The translations under genes and the position numbers were made by a program. From a virus, in the IMG/VR virus record IMGVR_UViG_3300047476_000577, positions 1 through 64,000 of that record: a stretch of 64,000 nt of DNA; one strand, 5' to 3'. Position 1 is the first letter of the stretch; every line of letters starts with the position of its first letter. Under the pieces are notes generated by a model. That model saw nothing but the letters and a program-made list of their open reading frames with translations, did not search any database and was not told where the DNA came from. Shown here one piece after another: positions 60,235 through 64,000 of this stretch.

Positions 60235-60540
60235 TCAACTGAACTTCAATGCAAATTCAAATAGCAATTCATCGTCAGTGTCATCATTAAAGTCAACCCA
60301 TTGGTCAACAATGATATTAGATACTCCGTCTGTTCGTTTTGGTTCTGCAAAACTGCATACTCCGCCCATAGCCCAACCGCTGCCGTGTATCCATTCATTG
60401 CCACCCGGCTTCCAGTTTTTACTAATAGGGCCTATGTTTGTACTAAGCCAGACTAGTATAGGCGTGTCTGTATATTTGAGCTTTCTGGAATTATTGTTCC
60501 AAGGCTCCCATACATTTCTATTGTACCTAACTCTTTTCAT
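60235..60540 (-). CDS. LRW-module protein, 101 residues, last of array 2
   Basis: This member starts MKRVRYNRNVWEPWN, ATGA-coupled to 60537. It has a Trp/Gly-rich middle (KPGGNEWIHGSGWAMGG) and ends in a divergent module: VDFNDDTDDELLFEFALKFS. The motif residues are LKF with codons AAG TTC; no gene needs a ribosome site after it. A late box for the next transcript follows. Unknown function. Confidence 0.68.
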   Translation of the reverse strand: MKRVRYNRNVWEPWNNNSRKLKYTDTPILVWLSTNIGPISKNWKPGGNEWIHGSGWAMGGVCSFAEPKRTDGVSNIIVDQWVDFNDDTDDELLFEFALKFS

Positions 60541-60767
60541 AAGTCAAGTAAAAATTGTTCTTCTGTAGTCAAGTTAAGTATAAGATTTATCTTACCTTCT
60601 TGCAGCCATCTGTTGATGGTTAATGATATGTATTCGGCTTCGTCGCAGTCGTTAACCTTTACACCTATGCGTTTAAATGTCATACCGTCTGGTCCTTTGA
60701 CCCACGGGTTAACAACTGATATTAGTTTCTTTGGATCAGGTATTCGTACTATAGGTCGTATACTCAT
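60537..60767 (-). CDS. Small protein in array 2 lacking the LRW module, 76 residues
   Basis: Starts MSIRPIVRIPDPKKLI at ATG 60767 (ATGA overlap). It ends NLTTEEQFLLDL, so it keeps an acidic helix but not F-x-L-R-W. It may be an eroded member or an unrelated gene inserted in the array. Confidence 0.6.
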   Translation of the reverse strand: MSIRPIVRIPDPKKLISVVNPWVKGPDGMTFKRIGVKVNDCDEAEYISLTINRWLQEGKINLILNLTTEEQFLLDL

Positions 60768-61036
60768 TTTCCTGCCCACCTTAATTTAAACATCACTGCA
60801 TCTTCTGCAAGCTCGAATGCAACACTGTGGTGTAAGTTAACGTGATTGCCAGTTAAGTTACTGTCCAGCCAAGTGTATATGTCAACTAGTTCAACAATGT
60901 TGGGCTCTTTTTTGTATTCTACTAAATGCCAGCCTTGGCTAACTAGTACCTTACTTAATACTTCTCGGTCGATTTCGTTTTTAATTTCTTCTGCAAGAAT
61001 TTCTGCAAAATCTTGCGACACTGAATCACCGTCCAT
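60764..61036 (-). CDS. LRW-module protein, 90 residues
   Basis: Starts MDGDSVSQDFAEILAEEI. Helical N-terminal half, then VELVDIYTWLDSN and the module SVAFELAEDAVMFKLRWAGK. Arg-Trp is AGG TGG, followed by GCAGGA near the next ATG, giving two possible ribosome sites. Confidence 0.75.
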   Translation of the reverse strand: MDGDSVSQDFAEILAEEIKNEIDREVLSKVLVSQGWHLVEYKKEPNIVELVDIYTWLDSNLTGNHVNLHHSVAFELAEDAVMFKLRWAGK

Positions 61037-61037
61037 A

Positions 61038-61265
61038 TTAGCTCCACCTTAATAAAAATAGCAGCATATCAGATTCTTCTTTGAACTTGATCCAGCCACC
61101 GTGACTATCCCATCCGCTGTGCACGCCAGTATCCGGGTCTGTCCCAGGATGCCCAAATGTATCCCATAGCCAGCCGTATACACTAAGAAACTCTTTTCCT
61201 TGAGGACTATAATACCATTCCCACTTATAATCTCTGTCAGGCCTGTGCTTAAATTTTATGTCCAT
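61038..61265 (-). CDS. LRW-module protein, 75 residues
   Basis: Starts MDIKFKHRPDRDYKWEWYY. Middle WDTFGHPGTDPDTGVHSGW; module GWIKFKEESDMLLFLLRWS. The AGG TGG AGC codons provide AAGGTGGAG before the next ATG at 61036. Confidence 0.76.
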   Translation of the reverse strand: MDIKFKHRPDRDYKWEWYYSPQGKEFLSVYGWLWDTFGHPGTDPDTGVHSGWDSHGGWIKFKEESDMLLFLLRWS

Positions 61266-61449
61266 TACAATGTCCCCATTTTAGCGTAAACATTAGCGCA
61301 TCTCGTTCTTCTAAGCAAACATATATGTATGCTTGTCCTATTTGCCACAGGCCCCAGTTTGTTTCGTCTACGTAACCAGGGCAATGGTCATTGATCCACA
61401 TAAGTTGATCGTGCCACGTAGTAGGACAAGTAATCTCAACACGATTCAT
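61249..61449 (-). CDS. LRW-module protein, 66 residues
   Basis: Starts MNRVEITCPTTWHDQL at ATG 61449 (ATGA). Middle MWINDHCPGYVDETNW; module AYIYVCLEERDALMFTLKWG with a longer tail (GHCNGHKI) that overlaps the next gene. Lys-Trp codons are AAA TGG, and GGGGA follows 7 bases before the next start. Confidence 0.74.
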   Translation of the reverse strand: MNRVEITCPTTWHDQLMWINDHCPGYVDETNWGLWQIGQAYIYVCLEERDALMFTLKWGHCNGHKI

Positions 61450-61706
61450 AACCACCGTAGCTTGAACATTACTGCTTCGTTGTCGTCTTTGATGCTAACA
61501 GTATACATAGGATCTCCGCTGTTAAAGCGATGCGTACAGTCTGCTGTTGGACAATTTGTCTCCATCCACATTTCAAACTCTCTGTCGTCTGCGGGATATA
61601 CCCAGCAGGTCCAACTACGAGGCGGCACCATCGGCCATTGAGACCCGGGGTTGATTGGATCTACACCATTATGGAATTCCCAATGATGCACTATAGTTTT
61701 TCTCAT
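61446..61706 (-). CDS. LRW-module protein, 86 residues
   Basis: Starts MRKTIVHHWEFHNGV at ATG 61706; a longer GTG start at 61718 is possible. Middle REFEMWMETNCPTADC; module YTVSIKDDNEAVMFKLRWL. Arg-Trp is CGG TGG, lying 2 bases before the next ATG with its core GGTGG. Confidence 0.75.
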   Translation of the reverse strand: MRKTIVHHWEFHNGVDPINPGSQWPMVPPRSWTCWVYPADDREFEMWMETNCPTADCTHRFNSGDPMYTVSIKDDNEAVMFKLRWL

Positions 61707-61942
61707 CAAGCAGCCCACCTTAATCTAAATAGCATAATACTTTCTTTACTGTCGAGCAACCACCTGTCATATGCAACTCTTTTACCGCATCCAGTTGTTT
61801 TTACCCAAGCGTCAATTTCTTCAGCTTGCTCGTCCGTTAGCTCAACAAAAGAGTTCCATACCTTACTATACAGACCGTGATATGTTATGGCCTGTTTGAC
61901 CCATATTTTCCTGCGTAACAGTTTAAATGTAAAACGACTCAC
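61706..61942 (-). CDS. LRW-module protein, 78 residues
   Basis: GTG start at 61942 (GTGA overlap with the previous stop), beginning MSRFTFKLLRRKIWVKQ; AAGG precedes it. Contains a helix with DEQAEEIDAWVKTT and a degraded strand (YDRWLLDSKES) before IMLFRLRWAA. Arg-Trp AGG TGG gives AAGGTGG before ATG 61706. Confidence 0.72.
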   Translation of the reverse strand: MSRFTFKLLRRKIWVKQAITYHGLYSKVWNSFVELTDEQAEEIDAWVKTTGCGKRVAYDRWLLDSKESIMLFRLRWAA

Positions 61943-62397
61943 GCCTTGCCCTTGCCGCCGTAGTTTAGTTTTTCCCAAAACTCAAACTTGTGTTCTGCTT
62001 CTTCCCGCAACTTCTTTTCGTGCTCTGCAATACGGCGTGCCCTGCCTTCTTCCATTTTAGCAGTTTCTAATGTTTGTTGCACATCTGCAATAAAGCTAAC
62101 AAGACTTGTAGTAGACAACCGGTTTATTTCTTTGTTCAAGTTATAAATTTCAGTGTCCTTGTCGTCTATATCTCGTTTGTAATAGTCAATGTCATCTCTA
62201 AGTTTGCGGATATAGTCAGCAGGATACAAGTGTTCCCACTCGTATTCGAATGTACAGTCTACTGGATCCATTCCTGCTTCTTCTAACTCTACACGAATAG
62301 TATCATCGTTAATGATAGCAAGTAGGCGCCGAATGACAGGGTCAGTTGACTCTAAGTCAAGTTGGTTGATAAACTCTTTGTTGCTTAGTCCGAGCAT
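61939..62397 (-). CDS. Coiled-coil protein within array 2, 152 residues
   Basis: Starts MLGLSNKEFINQLDLES. Helical, with long charged repeats (IRKLRDDIDYYKRDIDD ... ARRIAEHEKKLREEAEH) and no LRW end. The C terminus is GKGKA. It may be a structural or scaffold partner encoded in the same mRNA as the module proteins. Confidence 0.68.
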   Translation of the reverse strand: MLGLSNKEFINQLDLESTDPVIRRLLAIINDDTIRVELEEAGMDPVDCTFEYEWEHLYPADYIRKLRDDIDYYKRDIDDKDTEIYNLNKEINRLSTTSLVSFIADVQQTLETAKMEEGRARRIAEHEKKLREEAEHKFEFWEKLNYGGKGKA

Positions 62398-62747
62398 TAG
62401 TGTTTCCCCCAGCGTAATACAAAGTTAAAATAATCTTCTTGGTCGCGAATAAGAATACTGTTTTCAAATTTGTGCCACCAACGACTCCACGCATCGGGGC
62501 GTTTGGGGTGCGGCCCGAATTGTTCTTCGCACCACTTGTCTACTGCAAAATAATCAGCAGGATCAAATTCTGCCTGATACCAGTTCCTGCTGAACTTGTA
62601 TTTTGGTTCTTGCTGATTAAGTTTTATTTGCATTTCTTTAAGTATCTTATTTGCCAGGCGTTGAATCTCATCTAACAGTTGTTGGTCCAATGGCGGTATA
62701 GTTTGCCAGGCGTACATACTGTTAATGTCTAAATCTATGTGTTGCAT
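62397..62747 (-). CDS. LRW-module protein, 116 residues
   Basis: Starts MQHIDLDINSMYAWQTI. A helical first half is followed by WYQAEFDPADYFAVDKWCEEQ and the module ENSILIRDQEDYFNFVLRWGKH. Arg-Trp is CGC TGG; GGGGGAA lies 8 bases before the next start. The K/V-D-K-W-C segment recalls other members (W-x-E/C pairs before the module). Confidence 0.74.
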   Translation of the reverse strand: MQHIDLDINSMYAWQTIPPLDQQLLDEIQRLANKILKEMQIKLNQQEPKYKFSRNWYQAEFDPADYFAVDKWCEEQFGPHPKRPDAWSRWWHKFENSILIRDQEDYFNFVLRWGKH

Positions 62748-62965
62748 TATACACCTTGTGCAAGTTTAAACAAAAACATATCGTGCTCGTCTTTGAAGCA
62801 AAATGTAATATAGCAAGCATCGTATCCGCTGTACAATACCTTGCAGGATTCTTTTGGCATATTAATTTTGATCCAGTTACAGTAGTCATCAACTGTTGCA
62901 ACTTTCTTACCATTTGTCTTGACAGATAGTTGATACGGCCAATATTTTTTGTTAAGCACTCGCAT
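62747..62965 (-). CDS. LRW-module protein with altered end, 72 residues
   Basis: Starts MRVLNKKYWPYQLSV. Middle VDDYCNWIKINMPKES; module YITFCFKDEHDMFLFKLAQGV, where LRW is replaced by LAQG. At DNA level AAGGTG is retained just before the next ATG but in another reading frame (CAA GGT G). Confidence 0.72.
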   Translation of the reverse strand: MRVLNKKYWPYQLSVKTNGKKVATVDDYCNWIKINMPKESCKVLYSGYDACYITFCFKDEHDMFLFKLAQGV

Positions 62966-63200
62966 TGCTATATCTCAATTTAAAAATTAAATATGCTTCT
63001 CGATCAAGTAATTCAAAGCCTGCTAAGTTGTCGCCTACATACCAACAGCGAACGCCACTTTCCTTGAGTAGATCTATAGTTGATATTTTAGCATAGTTAG
63101 GATTAGTTTTGTATCGCTTAGTAACCAAAGCAATGAACTCATCACGAGCTTTGAACTGCTCGTATATGCTACAATTTTTTGGGATTAAACTTATTGCCAT
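62952..63200 (-). CDS. LRW-module protein, 82 residues
   Basis: Starts MAISLIPKNCSIYEQFK. Middle contains STIDLLKESGVRCWYVG; module LAGFELLDREAYLIFKLRYS, then a tail NASA that runs into the next gene. Arg-Tyr codons AGA TAT, so no strong ribosome site is visible at the junction. Confidence 0.72.
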   Translation of the reverse strand: MAISLIPKNCSIYEQFKARDEFIALVTKRYKTNPNYAKISTIDLLKESGVRCWYVGDNLAGFELLDREAYLIFKLRYSNASA

Positions 63201-63475
63201 CGCAGTAAAAACATTAATAAATCATCGTGGTCGCGAAACCAAAACGAACTGTTGTTAACAAACCACCTGTCTGACGAAGCAGGCCATTCATTGAGTGGGC
63301 GTTTTCCAAAAGTACTGTAGCACCAGTCTTCCAATTTCAACCAGTCACGCTGTAATTCTTGTTTACTGACCCCGTACGGCACCCACCAGTTTGTACCGCT
63401 AATGTAACTTACATTAGCAACATAATACCTTGCACCGTTTAATCGTTTTTCTTCTGTAGTGAATGTTAAATTCAT
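63191..63475 (-). CDS. LRW-module protein, 94 residues
   Basis: Starts MNLTFTTEEKRLNGARYY at ATG 63475 (TAATG). Middle LKLEDWCYSTFGKRPLNEW, then module SSFWFRDHDDLLMFLLRWQ. Arg-Trp CGA TGG contains the next gene's ATG, an unusual overlap of 10 bases. Confidence 0.74.
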   Translation of the reverse strand: MNLTFTTEEKRLNGARYYVANVSYISGTNWWVPYGVSKQELQRDWLKLEDWCYSTFGKRPLNEWPASSDRWFVNNSSFWFRDHDDLLMFLLRWQ

Positions 63476-63726
63476 TAGCTCCACTTCAGCTTCCATAACA
63501 TAAAAGCCTCGGGCTCGACAACTTCGATTTGGTTGATTTTATAACCTGCTTGGGTACCTTTAATCTCAACTTCAAAGTCCAATTTAAGACCTGCTTCTTG
63601 TTCAAGATAATATTTAAAAGCACGAACGAGGTTAGCATTGCCAATGTTATATTGCCAGTTTGGATCCCAGGCATCGTAGCAGTTGTTTAGCTGATTTTTA
63701 ATTTCTTTTTGATCAACGGTAATCAT
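63475..63726 (-). CDS. LRW-module protein, 83 residues
   Basis: Starts MITVDQKEIKNQLNN at ATG 63726 (ATGA). Helical and beta segments, then the module YKINQIEVVEPEAFMLWKLKWS. Lys-Trp codons AAG TGG; GTGGAG precedes the next ATG. Confidence 0.73.
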   Translation of the reverse strand: MITVDQKEIKNQLNNCYDAWDPNWQYNIGNANLVRAFKYYLEQEAGLKLDFEVEIKGTQAGYKINQIEVVEPEAFMLWKLKWS

Positions 63727-63911
63727 TGTGCCCACCTTAGTGCAAATAGTAACGCATCTTCTTGTTTATCGAAATTAAATGTAACGTGTTGGATTTTATT
63801 AACTACTTCCCAAGTCCGGTTAACGAGATTCATATCGTGTTCAGCCGCCCGATCTGAGCGAGCAGTGCACTCTACTATGTTGTTACATTTAACAGTTACA
63901 GGATACATCAT
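63723..63911 (-). CDS. LRW-module protein, 62 residues
   Basis: Starts MMYPVTVKCNNIVECTAR. Near-minimal member: a short N-terminal strand pair, then VTFNFDKQEDALLFALRWAQ. AGG TGG supplies AAGGTGG, 6 bases before the next ATG. Confidence 0.74.
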   Translation of the reverse strand: MMYPVTVKCNNIVECTARSDRAAEHDMNLVNRTWEVVNKIQHVTFNFDKQEDALLFALRWAQ

Positions 63912-64000
63912 ACGTACCTCAATTCAAACATCATTGCATCTTCTGCTTTTTCAAACCAAAAATCCAATCTAGTACCTTGACTGTGGATTTGATAACTATA
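63908..64000 (-). CDS. LRW-module protein, N terminus outside window
   Basis: The last 30 residues are visible, ending LDFWFEKAEDAMMFELRYV, with the stop overlapping the next ATG (ATGA). Codons AGG TAC give GAGG before the next gene. The array therefore continues past the window edge. Confidence 0.72.
   Translation of the reverse strand, partial: YSYQIHSQGTRLDFWFEKAEDAMMFELRYV

Noticed and set aside
1-64000. tRNA genes, integrase or attachment site
   Set aside because: Gaps between genes are nearly all under 100 bases and I saw no cloverleaf, recombinase or duplicated core; a tRNA-finding program was not available to confirm.

Overview
The window is a 64 kb piece of a T4-like myovirus genome, about 40% GC. 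The evidence is a set of recognisable T4-superfamily genes: the recombination nuclease pair gp46/gp47, the late sigma factor gp55, an ATP-dependent DNA ligase, baseplate genes gp48-type, gp53, gp5, gp25, gp6 and gp7, and phage thymidylate synthase and DHFR. Gene order and accessory content (2OG oxygenases, desaturase, radical SAM proteins, MoxR/VWA pair, cytidylyltransferase next to the baseplate genes) resemble phages of aquatic bacteria such as cyanophages and pelagiphages. No photosynthesis gene is present, so the host cannot be fixed from this window.

Layout. 1-2958 (minus): gp46 (cut by the window edge), gp47, gp55. 3015-8865 (plus): nucleotidyltransferase and the baseplate hub/wedge genes. 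8860-12610 (minus): ligase and small genes. 12746-13303 (plus): HNH endonuclease. 13326-13951 (minus): two small genes. 13991-29550 (plus): gp25, gp6, a giant 3045-residue gp7-like protein and structural genes, including a Tyr-Gly-Gly repeat protein. 29550-38577 (plus): glycosyltransferase-like proteins, a radical SAM protein and a methyltransferase-like protein. 47902-38578 (minus, converging on the previous run): four iron/2OG-oxygenase-like proteins, two PP-loop ATP pyrophosphatases, a radical SAM protein, a desaturase and acetyltransferase-like proteins. 48488-54336 (minus): nucleotide metabolism, conserved phage genes, a VWA metallopeptidase and a MoxR ATPase. 54424-55656 and 60235-64000 (minus): two arrays of very small overlapping genes whose products share one C-terminal module. 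55751-60197: a second PP-loop cassette with an alpha/beta hydrolase and a two-domain methyltransferase that resembles CmoA.

Regulation can be read directly. Minus-strand early genes have sigma70-like promoters (TTGAC, mostly a 17-base spacer, TAnAAT) with a partly conserved spacer. Late genes, mostly plus, carry TATAAATA-type boxes, as expected for a phage encoding gp55. Genes are tightly packed and very often overlap as ATGA or TAATG.

The least explained parts are (1) an 18-member family of tiny proteins ending in a module with consensus F-x-L-R-W, whose Arg-Trp codons (AGG TGG) often double as the ribosome-binding site of the next gene, and (2) two related cassettes pairing a helical protein with a PP-loop ATPase, one inside a large oxygenase/radical SAM cluster. 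All functional statements are from reading the translated sequence; no database search was run.
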